Below, piece after piece: positions 7,548-15,850 of a stretch of 64,000 nucleotides of DNA. A model generated the notes under the pieces. It saw only the letters and a program-made list of their open reading frames with translations, was not told the origin of the DNA and made no database searches. The stretch's first letter is position 1. The number at the start of each line of letters is the position of its first letter. A program made the position numbers and the translations under genes. This DNA comes from Flagellimonas yonaguniensis (GTDB taxonomy: Bacteria > Bacteroidota > Bacteroidia > Flavobacteriales > Flavobacteriaceae), in assembly GCF_029193885.1 (NCBI RefSeq), contig NZ_JARFVB010000005.1:1-64000 (forward strand), given 5' to 3'.

Positions 7548-8897
7548 CTACCCCATCTTAGGAAACTCCCAACCGTTGTGGTATTGGTTCGTCAACAAAG
7601 TATCCGCCTCAGAATGGTTGAACTTATGGTTGTCTACGTCCCAAAAAAGACGTTCGCCCGTTTTGTAGGCAATATTCCCCAAATGGCTTACCATTGCGGC
7701 ATCGTAACCTACTTTTATCGGGGCTTTAAGTATGGATTTGTCCCTTGTTTTTACCGCTTCCAAAAAGTTTTGGGTATGCAACCCCAAACCTTGCCCCACT
7801 CCTTTTTGCAAAGGGACTGTTTCGATTTTAGGACCTAAATCTTGACTCCAATGCGGTCGGTCGTGCTCTGGGATAACTTCCCATCCACCACGGTCCAGCA
7901 CCAGGGTTCCGTTATTTCCAATGAAGGCAATACCATGATTTCTACCATAGTTTCCGCCATCAATTCCCGTAGCATGCTCCCACAACAGGGAAAAATTACC
8001 AAAATCGTAAATTGTCTGTAACGTATCGGGAGTTTCTGCAGCATCGCCGGGATAGGCAAATTTGCCCCCCATGGCCATTACGGATTTCGGAGTGGAAGCT
8101 TTCATTCCAAAAAGTGCATAATCGATTAAATGTACGCCCCAATCCGTCATCAATCCACCTGCATAGTCCCAAAACCACCTAAAGTTAAAATGAAATCTGT
8201 TTTTATTGAACGGCCTTTGCTCCGCTGGCCCCAGCCACATTTTATAATCCACACCTTCGGGAACTGGGCTGTTGGGAACCACGGGGACAGACTGCATCCA
8301 ACCCTGGTATGCCCAGGCTTTTACCAAACGAATTTGTCCCAATTTACCTGAATGCACATAGTTGATGGCATCCACAAAGTGGGGTTCGCTACGTTGCCAC
8401 TGCCCTATTTGCACCATCCTGTCGCTCGAGTTCACTTTGGCAAGCATCGCATCGCTTTCCGCAACAGAGTTAGCAATTGGTTTTTCGCAATAAACATCTT
8501 TACCTGCATCAATGGCATCCGTAAGTTGTAGGCAGTGCCAATGATCAGGTGTTCCTATTATGGCAATGTCAATATCCTTGTCTTCCAGTAGCTTTCGATA
8601 ATCAGAATACCATTTTGGTTTTTTAATACCTCCTTTTTCCAGCTCTGCGGTTTTTTCACGAAGTACGTTTTCATCCACATCGCATAGGGCAACAATATCC
8701 ACCTCGCTGTTTTGTAGCATGGAACTCAAATCGGAAAAACCCATTCCATTACATCCAATAAGACCAACTTGTATTTTATCGTTGGGGCTGATGTTTCTTC
8801 TGATGGACGCCAATAATTCCATCGGAAACACCATTGATGCTCCCAACCCTGCTACGCCCAATCCACTACGCTTTACAAATTGTCTTCTTGTTCCCAT
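7548..8897 (-). CDS. Exported Gfo/Idh/MocA-family oxidoreductase with Tat signal
   Basis: This 449-residue protein starts with a twin-arginine signal (RRQFVKRSG at 4-12, then a hydrophobic stretch), so it is folded with its cofactor before export to the periplasm. The Rossmann motif GLIGCNGMG binds NAD(P), and CEKPIANS carries the catalytic lysine. The C-terminal domain matches the secreted Bacteroidota subfamily often tied to glycan use. ATG 8897 is chosen because upstream in-frame codons would place residues before the Tat motif. No sugar-utilisation genes adjoin it, so the substrate is open. Confidence 0.85.
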   Translation of the reverse strand: MGTRRQFVKRSGLGVAGLGASMVFPMELLASIRRNISPNDKIQVGLIGCNGMGFSDLSSMLQNSEVDIVALCDVDENVLREKTAELEKGGIKKPKWYSDYRKLLEDKDIDIAIIGTPDHWHCLQLTDAIDAGKDVYCEKPIANSVAESDAMLAKVNSSDRMVQIGQWQRSEPHFVDAINYVHSGKLGQIRLVKAWAYQGWMQSVPVVPNSPVPEGVDYKMWLGPAEQRPFNKNRFHFNFRWFWDYAGGLMTDWGVHLIDYALFGMKASTPKSVMAMGGKFAYPGDAAETPDTLQTIYDFGNFSLLWEHATGIDGGNYGRNHGIAFIGNNGTLVLDRGGWEVIPEHDRPHWSQDLGPKIETVPLQKGVGQGLGLHTQNFLEAVKTRDKSILKAPIKVGYDAAMVSHLGNIAYKTGERLFWDVDNHKFNHSEADTLLTNQYHNGWEFPKMG

Positions 8898-8922
8898 ATA
8901 TTTTAAATTTGGGATAAGATAC

Positions 8923-8960
8923 AAAAAAACGTCCCTGGAAAATTAGATTTCCAGGGACGT
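8923..8960 (-). terminator. Rho-independent terminator of the nusB-yajC operon
   Basis: ACGTCCCTGGAAA (8929-8941) pairs perfectly with TTTCCAGGGACGT (8948-8960). Seven As on the plus strand (8923-8929) become the T run on the minus strand. It lies 24 bases past the yajC stop. Confidence 0.9.
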
Positions 8961-8984
8961 CCCATTGGATATATGCTATTTCGC

Positions 8985-9275
8985 TTACTTCTTTTCGGCG
9001 GGAGTGTTCAATTTTTTGCTCATTTCCATGGAGATGGCTGAGCGATCGAACTTTAAACGACCTGCCATGGTCTCGATGACACAGGAAAAGTCTTTGTCGT
9101 TCAATTCCACGATTTTGCCGTGAAGCCCACTTTTAGTGATGATTTTATCACCTTTTTTAAGCTCCGAAGCGAATTTTTTCTCATCCTTCTGACGTTTGAT
9201 CTGCGGGCGAATCATAAAAAAGTACGCCACAACAAAAATCAATATCAGCGGAAGTAATGATTGAAGGTTTTCCAT
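8985..9275 (-). CDS. yajC: YajC, accessory subunit of the Sec translocon
   Basis: This 96-residue inner-membrane protein has a single N-terminal membrane segment (LLPLILIFVVAYFFMIRPQ) and a cytoplasmic YajC domain with the typical FMIRPQIKRQKDEKKF and LKKGDKIITKSGLHGKI. It associates with SecDF-YajC at the SecYEG channel. Length matches the family. It is the last gene of a minus-strand run nusB-DUF1573-yajC, 13 bases behind the DUF1573 gene, and is followed by a strong terminator. Confidence 0.93.
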   Translation of the reverse strand: MENLQSLLPLILIFVVAYFFMIRPQIKRQKDEKKFASELKKGDKIITKSGLHGKIVELNDKDFSCVIETMAGRLKFDRSAISMEMSKKLNTPAEKK

Positions 9276-9288
9276 TTACGTCTTTTGA

Positions 9289-9765
9289 TTATTTTACAGG
9301 ACCTGCTGGTGTAGCTCCTGCTGCTTGAACAAATGCCTTGATTCTAACGATTTCAGAACCTTTGGCAGTATTGGCTGTTACAGTGATGGTCTTGGTCACT
9401 TGATTTTGACCGGAACCGTTGAATTTAACCAACAACTCTCCAGTATCCCCTGGTGCGATAGGCTCTTTTGGAGGATTTGGCACTGTACATCCACAGCTGC
9501 TTTTTGCATCGGTAATGATCAAAGGAGCATTACCTGTGTTTGTAAAGGTGAAAACAGTTTCTTGTGGAGTTCCTCTTTGGATGGTGCCGAAATCGTGCTC
9601 TGTTTTCTCAAAGGTCATTACAGGAACTTTTTTATCAGCTTCATCTCTGCTCACAGCACTTTCCACATTGTCAGCAACTATTTTTTCAGATGCTTTGTCC
9701 TTACATGATACGCTGGTTAGGGCAACCACCATGATCAAACTTAAAATTGTTGTTATTCTTTTCAT
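9289..9765 (-). CDS. DUF1573-domain lipoprotein
   Basis: This 158-residue protein has a lipoprotein signal (MKRITTILSLIMVVALTSVSC, Cys at 21). The mature part is an immunoglobulin-like DUF1573 domain: FEKTEHDFGTIQRGTPQETVF, then NTGNAPLIITDAKSSCGCTVP, the signature Ser-Cys-Gly-Cys motif. Such proteins are widespread, exported and of unknown function in Bacteroidota. ATG 9765 is chosen so that the signal peptide starts at the N-terminus. It lies between nusB and yajC in the same operon, an order common in this group. Confidence 0.88.
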   Translation of the reverse strand: MKRITTILSLIMVVALTSVSCKDKASEKIVADNVESAVSRDEADKKVPVMTFEKTEHDFGTIQRGTPQETVFTFTNTGNAPLIITDAKSSCGCTVPNPPKEPIAPGDTGELLVKFNGSGQNQVTKTITVTANTAKGSEIVRIKAFVQAAGATPAGPVK

Positions 9766-9803
9766 GATTAAAATTTGTTTTCCCAAAATTAAGGAATTAT
9801 TGT

Positions 9804-10751
9804 TTATTGCAAACCGCGGCCAATTTTTTGGAGCCTTCCGTCCGATTTATACTCCTTTGCCAACTTGTCCAAAACCCCATTGATAAAGATGCTGCTCTTG
9901 GGTGTGGAGTATTCCTTGGCAATCTCCAAATACTCGTTCAGGGTTACTTTTTCCGGAATGGATGAAAAGTTCAACAACTCACAAATGGCCATTTTTAGAA
10001 TGATGGAGTCAATCTCCGCAATACGATCATTGTCCCAATTCGGCGTCTTGCCCTCTATTTCCTTCTCCCATTTGCCATCGTTGAGCAAGGTCTTGGTCAA
10101 AAGGTCATTGGCAAAGTCCATATCCTGTTGGTCCTTGAGCAAGGAAGGTAAAAAGAAACGGTCGCCCGAATCCTGTTTAGCCTTTTTAAGGCGTTTTACC
10201 AAAAAAGTGTTCACAATAGGAAAATCGTCCACCCAAGTCAATTTATCGTCTTCAATGTAATCGTAGATCTTTTCGTTGGGCGCAATGATTTCTTTAAAAA
10301 GTTGGATGACCACATTACGGTCATCGGCGTAGCTATCCTCGTCATTGGACATATAATCCTTGTAAATGTCACTCGCAACGACGGTCTTGTATACGATTTT
10401 TACATATTCATCGTTCAAATACCAATTGTCCAACTTTCGATTGGATAGTTCGTTCTTCAGTGCTTCGTTGTTTACCAATTGCAATAACAATCGGTTTTTT
10501 ACAAATTTTTCAGGATTGGGGTAGTTGTCCTCTTCCGTGGCCACATATTTTTTGGAAGCATGGCTCACATGTTTTTCTGCCAAACGGTGAAGTTCGGCCA
10601 AAAGGCTTAAAATCAAAATGTATAGAACGTACATATTTTCTATACTGACTCGCAGAAACTTTTCCTGCTTTTGCAAAGAATCGTCCTTGGATTGCACCAA
10701 TGCATAAATACATTGCATCACTTTTACTCGGATGTGCCTTCTGGTTAACAT
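9804..10751 (-). CDS. nusB: NusB transcription antitermination factor (long Bacteroidota form)
   Basis: This 315-residue cytosolic protein begins MLTRRHIRVKVMQCIYALVQ and ends with a NusB fold (DNDRIAEIDSIILKMAICELLNF, then TLNEYLEIAKEYSTPKSSIFINGVLDKL). NusB binds boxA RNA together with NusE (ribosomal S10) during rRNA antitermination. Typical NusB is about 140 residues; the extra middle part is usual in Bacteroidota. It heads the operon and is divergent from the ABC exporter gene. A TACTTTTG promoter element lies 42 bases upstream. Confidence 0.9.
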   Translation of the reverse strand: MLTRRHIRVKVMQCIYALVQSKDDSLQKQEKFLRVSIENMYVLYILILSLLAELHRLAEKHVSHASKKYVATEEDNYPNPEKFVKNRLLLQLVNNEALKNELSNRKLDNWYLNDEYVKIVYKTVVASDIYKDYMSNDEDSYADDRNVVIQLFKEIIAPNEKIYDYIEDDKLTWVDDFPIVNTFLVKRLKKAKQDSGDRFFLPSLLKDQQDMDFANDLLTKTLLNDGKWEKEIEGKTPNWDNDRIAEIDSIILKMAICELLNFSSIPEKVTLNEYLEIAKEYSTPKSSIFINGVLDKLAKEYKSDGRLQKIGRGLQ

Positions 10752-10792
10752 GTTTAAAGAACTTTTAAAGTCATTGTTTGGCTTTCACACCG

Positions 10793-10800
10793 CAAAAGTA
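10793..10800 (-). promoter_or_regulatory. Bacteroidota -7 element for nusB
   Basis: On the minus strand this reads TACTTTTG, matching the TAnnTTTG consensus of Bacteroidota primary-sigma promoters, about 42 bases before the nusB ATG. A clear -33 TTTG is not evident. Confidence 0.5.
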
Positions 10801-10875
10801 ATCTTATATTTGAATCTTACCTACCAAACTTGCTTTCTTATCAGTTTTATAACATTTACTTTGTGTGGTATGGTA

Positions 10876-10883
10876 TATATTTG
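10876..10883 (+). promoter_or_regulatory. Bacteroidota -7 element for the ABC exporter
   Basis: TATATTTG matches TAnnTTTG and lies 51 bases before ATG 10935. A second copy of the same octamer is at 10805-10812, so two start points are possible. Confidence 0.45.
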
Positions 10884-10934
10884 CAGGATTATCTACCGCT
10901 ACAGACGCTAAAAAAACCACCTTTTCCCCTTTTT

Positions 10935-12689
10935 ATGAAGGAACTAAAGCACCTAAATAAATACTTTAAAAAATATTGGCTCAAACTGTTTTTGGGGATA
11001 ATCATTACGATTATCGCCCGTGTTTTTTCCTTGGTAATGCCTTCCTATGTGAACAAATCCATACAGGCCGTTGAGGATTTTACAGCTGATGTGATTTCAC
11101 TTTCGAATGCCAAAGGCTTATTGCTTCAATATATCCTGATTATCGTTGGAGCGGCTATTTTATCGGGACTTTTCACCTTTTTGATGCGCCAGACCATTAT
11201 CAATGTATCCCGATACATTGAATATGATCTAAAAAACGAGGTGTTTGACCATTATCAACTCCTGAGCCTCAATTTTTATAAGAAAAATAGGATCGGGGAT
11301 CTCATGAACCGAATCAGTGAGGACATCAACCAAGTACGATTGTACGGTGGGCCTGCCATTATGTACGGCATACAAACCTTGACGCTTTTTGTGTGCTTGG
11401 TTCCATTGATGTTCATAAAGGCCCCTACTCTGGCGGCATATACCTTGCTACCACTTCCTATTTTATCTGTTTTGATTTATCAAATCAGTAAGGTCATCCA
11501 TAAAAGAAGTACCAAGGTGCAGGAGTTTTTGTCCACCCTTTCCACTTTTACACAAGAATCTTTTTCAGGTATATCCGTCATCAAGGCATACAGCATTGAG
11601 CCAAGAATAAATACGGAATTGAGGGGACTGGCCAACGAGGGAAAAGATACCAGTATGGCCTTGGCCAAAGTAAATGCCTGGTTTTTTCCTTTGATGATCT
11701 TGTTGATCGGTATCAGTAATGTTTTTGTCATCTATATTGGGGGAAGACAGTATATCAACGGGGAAATCGAGACCATTGGGATCATAGCGGAATTCATCCT
11801 TTATGTGAACATGCTCACTTGGCCTGTTGCCGTTGTGGGCTGGCTGACATCCATTGTGCAGCGGGCAGAGGCTTCACAGAAGCGTATCAATGAATTTTTG
11901 AAGGAAGAACCTTCCATCCAAAACCTCGTTGGAACACCTACGCCGATCAAAGGGGATATAGAGTTCAAAAACGTGACCTTTACCTACGAAGACACCAATA
12001 TTACGGCCTTGATTGATGTTTCGTTCAGTATAAAAGCAGGACAGACCGTGGCCATTTTGGGTAAAACGGGGTCAGGAAAATCCACTATCTTGGATTTGGT
12101 GGCCCGTCTGTACGATACCTCTTCCGGACAAGTGTTGATTGACAGCGTTCCGGTACAAAACTTGAATTTGGACAGCCTTCGAAGTTCCATTGGTGCCGTC
12201 CCCCAGGATGCTTTTCTATTTTCGGACACCATTGAGAACAATATCCGTTTTGGCAACGAAAATGCCACGCATGATGACATTGTGGAGGTTGCCAAAAAAG
12301 CGGTAGTGCATAAAAACATTGAAGGCTTTGCCAAAAAATACGATACGGTCTTGGGCGAAAGGGGCATCACGCTCAGTGGAGGTCAAAAGCAGCGGGTTTC
12401 CATTGCCCGTGCACTTTTAAAAGATCCAAAAATCTATTTGTTCGATGATTGCCTGTCCGCTGTGGATACGGAGACCGAGGAAGAAATCCTCAACAATTTA
12501 AAGCAAGTTTCCGAAAGCAAGACCACCCTGATTGTGAGTCATAGGGTGTCATCTGCTAAAAACGCTGACAAAATCATTGTGCTGGATGGCGGTCGCATCA
12601 TTCAAGAAGGTACCCACGAAGAATTGAACAATACCGATGGGTATTACAAAGACCTTTATATCAATCAACTTTCAGGTAAAGAATCATAA
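10935..12689 (+). CDS. MsbA-like ABC exporter (fused membrane and ATPase domains)
   Basis: This 584-residue half-transporter works as a homodimer in the inner membrane. Residues 1-320 form a six-helix transmembrane domain, and the rest is an ATPase with Walker A GKTGSGKST, signature LSGGQKQR, Walker B IYLFDD and the H-loop IVSHR. Its family exports lipids, lipid A precursors or drugs. ATG 10935 (MKELKHLNKYFKKYW) is preferred over the upstream in-frame ATG, which would add a non-conserved 35-residue leader overlapping the promoter. It is divergent from nusB. The cargo is not deducible from sequence. Confidence 0.88.
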   Translation: MKELKHLNKYFKKYWLKLFLGIIITIIARVFSLVMPSYVNKSIQAVEDFTADVISLSNAKGLLLQYILIIVGAAILSGLFTFLMRQTIINVSRYIEYDLKNEVFDHYQLLSLNFYKKNRIGDLMNRISEDINQVRLYGGPAIMYGIQTLTLFVCLVPLMFIKAPTLAAYTLLPLPILSVLIYQISKVIHKRSTKVQEFLSTLSTFTQESFSGISVIKAYSIEPRINTELRGLANEGKDTSMALAKVNAWFFPLMILLIGISNVFVIYIGGRQYINGEIETIGIIAEFILYVNMLTWPVAVVGWLTSIVQRAEASQKRINEFLKEEPSIQNLVGTPTPIKGDIEFKNVTFTYEDTNITALIDVSFSIKAGQTVAILGKTGSGKSTILDLVARLYDTSSGQVLIDSVPVQNLNLDSLRSSIGAVPQDAFLFSDTIENNIRFGNENATHDDIVEVAKKAVVHKNIEGFAKKYDTVLGERGITLSGGQKQRVSIARALLKDPKIYLFDDCLSAVDTETEEEILNNLKQVSESKTTLIVSHRVSSAKNADKIIVLDGGRIIQEGTHEELNNTDGYYKDLYINQLSGKES

Positions 12690-12765
12690 AAAAGTTGCTG
12701 AATTAGCTTTTTTTTTACATTTTTGATGACATAATTCAACATAGTACCAATATACACTATACCAT

Positions 12766-13140
12766 ATGGGCCAGAAAGATACAATGGATCAGGAAGAGAT
12801 TTATTCGAAAGTCTTAAGAGCAGGAAGGAGAACCTATTTTTTTGACGTTAGAAGTACCAAGGCCGGAGATTACTACCTAACCATCACTGAAAGTAAAAAG
12901 TTTACCCACGACGATGGTTCTTTCCACTACAAAAAGCATAAAATTTATCTGTACAAGGAAGATTTCAGTGCTTTCCGTGAGATAATGGAGGAAATGATGG
13001 ATTACATTATCGACGAAAAAGGTACCGAAGTCATCTCTGAGCGTCATCAAAAGGATTTTAAAAAGGAAGAAGGAAGTTTTAGTGAAAATGGAAGCGCAAC
13101 TGACAACAACTTTACCGATGTCAGTTTTGACGATATCTAA
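12766..13140 (+). CDS. DUF3276 / PUR-family DNA/RNA-binding protein
   Basis: This 124-residue acidic cytosolic protein contains the PUR-alpha-like repeat core (VLRAGRRTYFFDVRSTKAGDYYLTITESK, with paired strands and the YLYKEDFSAFREIMEEMMDYI helix). Bacterial members bind single-stranded nucleic acid in vitro; their cellular role is unsettled. ATG 12766 and ATG 12784 are both possible. It follows the exporter after 76 bases and is closed by a strong hairpin terminator, so it may be its own transcription unit. Confidence 0.8.
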   Translation: MGQKDTMDQEEIYSKVLRAGRRTYFFDVRSTKAGDYYLTITESKKFTHDDGSFHYKKHKIYLYKEDFSAFREIMEEMMDYIIDEKGTEVISERHQKDFKKEEGSFSENGSATDNNFTDVSFDDI

Positions 13141-13164
13141 AAATAAATTCCTTTTAAATAGTAC

Positions 13165-13200
13165 AACGGCCTGTAATTTTACAGGTCGTTTTTTATTTTT
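13165..13200 (+). terminator. Rho-independent terminator after the DUF3276 gene
   Basis: AACGGCCTGTAA (13165-13176) pairs with TTACAGGTCGTT (13179-13190) with one mismatch, followed by TTTTATTTTT. Confidence 0.85.
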
Positions 13201-13235
13201 ATCCCATGCAATAGCAATCTTAAAATTGAAGAACA

Positions 13236-13796
13236 ATGGCTAGGACACCCAGCAACATGCTTCCCTTGGACACCAAGGCACCCGATTTTGAATTATTGAA
13301 TGCAGTTTACAATAAAACAATTACCCTGAACGATGTGAAAGGAGAAAAAGGGACGGTGGTCATGTTTATTTGCAACCATTGCCCATTTGTGATCCATGTA
13401 AATCCAATGATTGTAACATTGGCGAAGGAATATCAGGATAAAGGGATTGGCTTCGTGGCCATTTCCAGTAACGATGTGGAAAACTATCCGCAAGACGCAC
13501 CACATTTAATGAAGGAAAAAGCCAGTGAAGAAGGCTATACCTTCCCATATCTGTATGATGAAACCCAAGAAGTGGCCAAAGCTTATGATGCAGCCTGTAC
13601 GCCCGATTTTTATCTTTTTGATGCAAACATGAACTTGGTGTACCGTGGACAATTGGACGGTTCCAGGCCTGGTAATGATGTTCCCTTAACTGGGACCGAC
13701 TTAAAAAATGCCTTGGACGCCGTTCTGGACAATAAAGAAGTGGATAGCGAACAAAAGCCAAGCTTGGGTTGTAACATTAAATGGAAAAATGTATAG
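13236..13796 (+). CDS. Thioredoxin-family/AhpC-TSA-like redox protein
   Basis: This 186-residue cytosolic protein has a thioredoxin fold with a redox pair Cys46-Asn-His-Cys49 (MFICNHCPFVIHV). A cis-proline region follows (DAACTPDFYLFD). The AhpC/TSA-like start (LDTKAPDFELLNAV) groups it with the 'thioredoxin family protein' of Bacteroidota rather than with peroxiredoxins, which lack a CxxC at this position. It probably reduces disulfides or peroxides; the partner is unknown. It converges on the YfiT gene. Confidence 0.8.
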   Translation: MARTPSNMLPLDTKAPDFELLNAVYNKTITLNDVKGEKGTVVMFICNHCPFVIHVNPMIVTLAKEYQDKGIGFVAISSNDVENYPQDAPHLMKEKASEEGYTFPYLYDETQEVAKAYDAACTPDFYLFDANMNLVYRGQLDGSRPGNDVPLTGTDLKNALDAVLDNKEVDSEQKPSLGCNIKWKNV

Positions 13797-13810
13797 CCCC
13801 CAACTTTAGC

Positions 13811-14353
13811 CTACCAACCTTTACGCTTTATCAGATTTTCAATATGGGCAAAATGATGGTTGCTGTGCCATGCATAGCGGGCAACATTTTCTTTCAATGT
13901 GGTTTCCTGGTTTCCATCTGGGTGGATGAAGCTACGATGTAAATCCTGCTCCGAAAGGCCTTTCAGCAAATAGACCAATTTGGCATGTATGGCACTCAAA
14001 TGGTCCAAGGACATTTGTATGGGTGCCGTGCGTGTATCGAACAATTCGGCCCATGCCTTTTCATTATAAGCTTTTATGGTTGGGGTGTTTTCCGTTAAGG
14101 CCCATTTGAAACGGATGTAGCTGTTATGATGACTATCGGAAATATGATGAACCAACTGCCGTACGGTCCATCCCTCAGGACGATAAGGAGTTTCCAATTG
14201 TTCTTCGGAAAGTGGAGACACCAAATTTGTCAATCGCTGTGGCAGTGTTTCCAAAATCATGATCCATTCTTGAAGATCGGATTCCGTAATGGATTCGGGG
14301 GCCTCGAATTTTCCGATAGGGTAACGTAGTTGTTCCAATGTTTCTTTTTTCAT
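13811..14353 (-). CDS. YfiT-type DinB-fold metal-dependent hydrolase/bacillithiol transferase homologue
   Basis: This 180-residue four-helix-bundle protein belongs to the DinB/YfiT superfamily. It carries the family start LRYPIGKFEAP and three metal-ligand histidine sites: QLVHHISDSHHN, AWHSNHHFAHIE and its neighbours. In Bacillus the homologue transfers bacillithiol to electrophiles, and some Bacteroidota make bacillithiol, so a detoxification role is plausible but inferred. It is a single gene convergent with the thioredoxin-like gene. Confidence 0.8.
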   Translation of the reverse strand: MKKETLEQLRYPIGKFEAPESITESDLQEWIMILETLPQRLTNLVSPLSEEQLETPYRPEGWTVRQLVHHISDSHHNSYIRFKWALTENTPTIKAYNEKAWAELFDTRTAPIQMSLDHLSAIHAKLVYLLKGLSEQDLHRSFIHPDGNQETTLKENVARYAWHSNHHFAHIENLIKRKGW

Positions 14354-14458
14354 CCTCTAAAAGTAATACTTTGATTGATGGGATTGCATTCCATTCAAAA
14401 ATGCTGGGTTTTTAATACACTTTTAACTGATTTTAAACGCGACAACCAAATAATCTAG

Positions 14459-14466
14459 TAATTTTG
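14459..14466 (+). promoter_or_regulatory. Bacteroidota -7 element for the peroxiredoxin gene
   Basis: TAATTTTG matches TAnnTTTG 37 bases upstream of ATG 14504. Confidence 0.45.
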
Positions 14467-14503
14467 TAGAGTACTGATTTACAAACCTAAAATTAGAAAA
14501 TAT

Positions 14504-15142
14504 ATGGCAACTTTAAGACTGGGAGATACTGCTCCGGATTTTACAGCGGTTACTTCAGAAGGAACATTGAACTTTTACGAATATCTTGGAGATAGTTGGG
14601 GTATCTTGTTCTCACACCCTGCGGACTTTACTCCCGTATGTACCACAGAGTTAGGTACTGCAGCCAAGTTCAAGGATGAATTCGACAAAAGAAACGTGAA
14701 AATGATGGCACTCAGCGTTGATGGTGCGGCATCGCACGCAGAATGGATCAAGGATATCAACGAAACACAAAACACCGAGGTCAACTTCCCAATAGTTGCC
14801 GATGTGGAAAGAAAGGTATCGGACCTTTACGATATGATTCACCCAAATGCCGATAGTACACTTACTGTTCGTTCGGTTTTTATCATTGGTCCTGACAAAA
14901 AAATCAAGCTTACGTTGACCTATCCTGCTTCAACTGGGCGTAATTTTTATGAATTGCTGCGCATAATCGATTCTTTGCAATTGACGGCAAATCACAAAGT
15001 GGCAACGCCCGCAAACTGGAAAAATGGAGAAAAAGTGGTGGTAAGCCCCGCCATACCTACGGAAGAGGCCAAAGGAATCTTTACCAAAGGAGTGGAGGAA
15101 ATCAAGCCATATCTACGTTTAACACCCGATCCAACAGTTTAA
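14504..15142 (+). CDS. 1-Cys peroxiredoxin (Prx6 subfamily)
   Basis: This 212-residue cytosolic enzyme reduces hydrogen peroxide, alkyl peroxides and peroxynitrite. The active site is DFTPVCTTELG with peroxidatic Cys46 in the conserved PxxxTxxC context; the second conserved block is FIIGPDKKIKLTLTYPASTGRNFYELLR. Length and the PVCTTE form indicate the Prx6 group, which lacks a resolving cysteine in the same position as 2-Cys enzymes. It has its own promoter element and an oppositely directed YfiT gene upstream. Confidence 0.93.
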   Translation: MATLRLGDTAPDFTAVTSEGTLNFYEYLGDSWGILFSHPADFTPVCTTELGTAAKFKDEFDKRNVKMMALSVDGAASHAEWIKDINETQNTEVNFPIVADVERKVSDLYDMIHPNADSTLTVRSVFIIGPDKKIKLTLTYPASTGRNFYELLRIIDSLQLTANHKVATPANWKNGEKVVVSPAIPTEEAKGIFTKGVEEIKPYLRLTPDPTV

Positions 15143-15188
15143 TTTTTTTATTTATAAAGATTTAGGCTTTTTCCCAATAAATTAAACG

Positions 15189-15196
15189 TACCTTTG
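15189..15196 (+). promoter_or_regulatory. Bacteroidota -7 element for the cold-shock gene
   Basis: TACCTTTG fits TAnnTTTG and lies 29 bases before the start codon, giving a short leader. The leader is AT-rich (CAATTAATTTTTTTCAATTT), as is usual in this phylum, which does not rely on Shine-Dalgarno pairing. Confidence 0.5.
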
Positions 15197-15225
15197 GAGC
15201 CAATTAATTTTTTTCAATTTATATT

Positions 15226-15420
15226 ATGAGTAAAGGAACAGTAAAATTCTTCAATGACTCCAAAGGTTATGGATTTATCACTGAAGATGGTTCAAACACA
15301 GATCACTTTGTACACATTTCTGGTTTAATCGACGAAATTAGAGAAGGTGACGTTGTAGAATTCGAACTACAACAAGGTAAAAAAGGATTAAACGCCGTTA
15401 ATGTACAAATTGCGGAATAG
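15226..15420 (+). CDS. Cold-shock domain protein (CspA family)
   Basis: This 64-residue OB-fold RNA chaperone has both nucleic-acid-binding motifs, RNP1 KGYGFI (13-18) and RNP2 HFVHIS. It binds single-stranded RNA or DNA and melts secondary structure. The size matches CspA-type proteins. It is a single gene with a TACCTTTG promoter and a perfect terminator 26 bases after the stop. Confidence 0.95.
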   Translation: MSKGTVKFFNDSKGYGFITEDGSNTDHFVHISGLIDEIREGDVVEFELQQGKKGLNAVNVQIAE

Positions 15421-15445
15421 GTTATAATTAACTTTTTTATAGATA

Positions 15446-15476
15446 AGGCCCGGGCAAATGCCCGGGCTTTTTTTTT
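15446..15476 (+). terminator. Strong terminator of the cold-shock gene
   Basis: GCCCGGGC (15448-15455) pairs perfectly with GCCCGGGC (15460-15467) around a 4-base loop, followed by nine Ts. Confidence 0.95.
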
Positions 15477-15555
15477 GCTCCTGATACGCAACCAATCCAC
15501 TTTTTGCTATCTAAATAATAAACACAGTTTCCCATTAACCATTAAACCAGTATAA

Positions 15556-15666
15556 ATGAACACCTTTTTCGGAATACTTTCGTTCCTTTTGATTGTTAAT
15601 GCCCTATTGTTGATGTGGAGCGTAAACGGTTCCAAAAAATCATTTAAACAATCAACTGAACAATAG
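15556..15666 (+). CDS. Small membrane protein A (36 aa), tandem paralogue
   Basis: ATG 15556 opens a 36-residue frame beginning MNTFFGILSFLLIVNALLL, one hydrophobic helix followed by SVNGSKKSFKQSTEQ. The next small frame, 47 bases further on (15714), encodes the same pattern: M-x-TFF-x-IL-x-FLL, an Asn near residue 15, then a SVN motif. Shared residues at non-synonymous-looking positions make real coding likely. It is probably a single-pass inner-membrane peptide, N-terminus out or in unknown. Function unknown. Confidence 0.6.
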   Translation: MNTFFGILSFLLIVNALLLMWSVNGSKKSFKQSTEQ

Positions 15667-15713
15667 GTAGGGTTTTTAATCGTTGGATTGTTACGTAATA
15701 AATACGTACAGCC

Positions 15714-15797
15714 ATGACCACTTTTTTCAGTATTCTGTTCTTTTTGCTTGTTCTAAATCTTTTCTTGCTTTTGTTGAGTGTGAACAGGGCCAAATAA
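15714..15797 (+). CDS. Small membrane protein B (27 aa), tandem paralogue
   Basis: ATG 15714 opens a 27-residue frame beginning MTTFFSILFFLLVLNLFLL and ending SVNRAK. It is a shortened paralogue of the 36-residue frame just upstream: the TFF-x-IL core, the central Asn15 and the SVN end coincide without gaps. It ends exactly at a bidirectional hairpin terminator. It is likely a single-spanning membrane peptide. Function unknown; similar short frames seem familiar from flavobacterial genomes, but I cannot name a family. Confidence 0.55.
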   Translation: MTTFFSILFFLLVLNLFLLLLSVNRAK

Positions 15798-15834
15798 AAA
15801 AAGCTCCCATTCATTACTGGAAGCTTTTATGTTT
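15797..15834. terminator. Bidirectional terminator between micropeptide B and the PPIase gene
   Basis: AAAAGCTCC pairs with GGAAGCTTTT with one bulged base around a 10-base loop. A-rich and T-rich flanks suit both the plus-strand micropeptides and the minus-strand PPIase gene. Confidence 0.65.
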
Positions 15835-15850
15835 ATATGAAGGACCTTTA

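Noticed and set aside
9419..9883. Plus-strand frame opposite the DUF1573 and nusB genes
   Set aside because: Antisense shadow of two well-recognised genes on the minus strand.
10830..10934. 35-residue extension of the ABC exporter
   Set aside because: The region contains the promoter octamer TATATTTG and is not part of the family fold.
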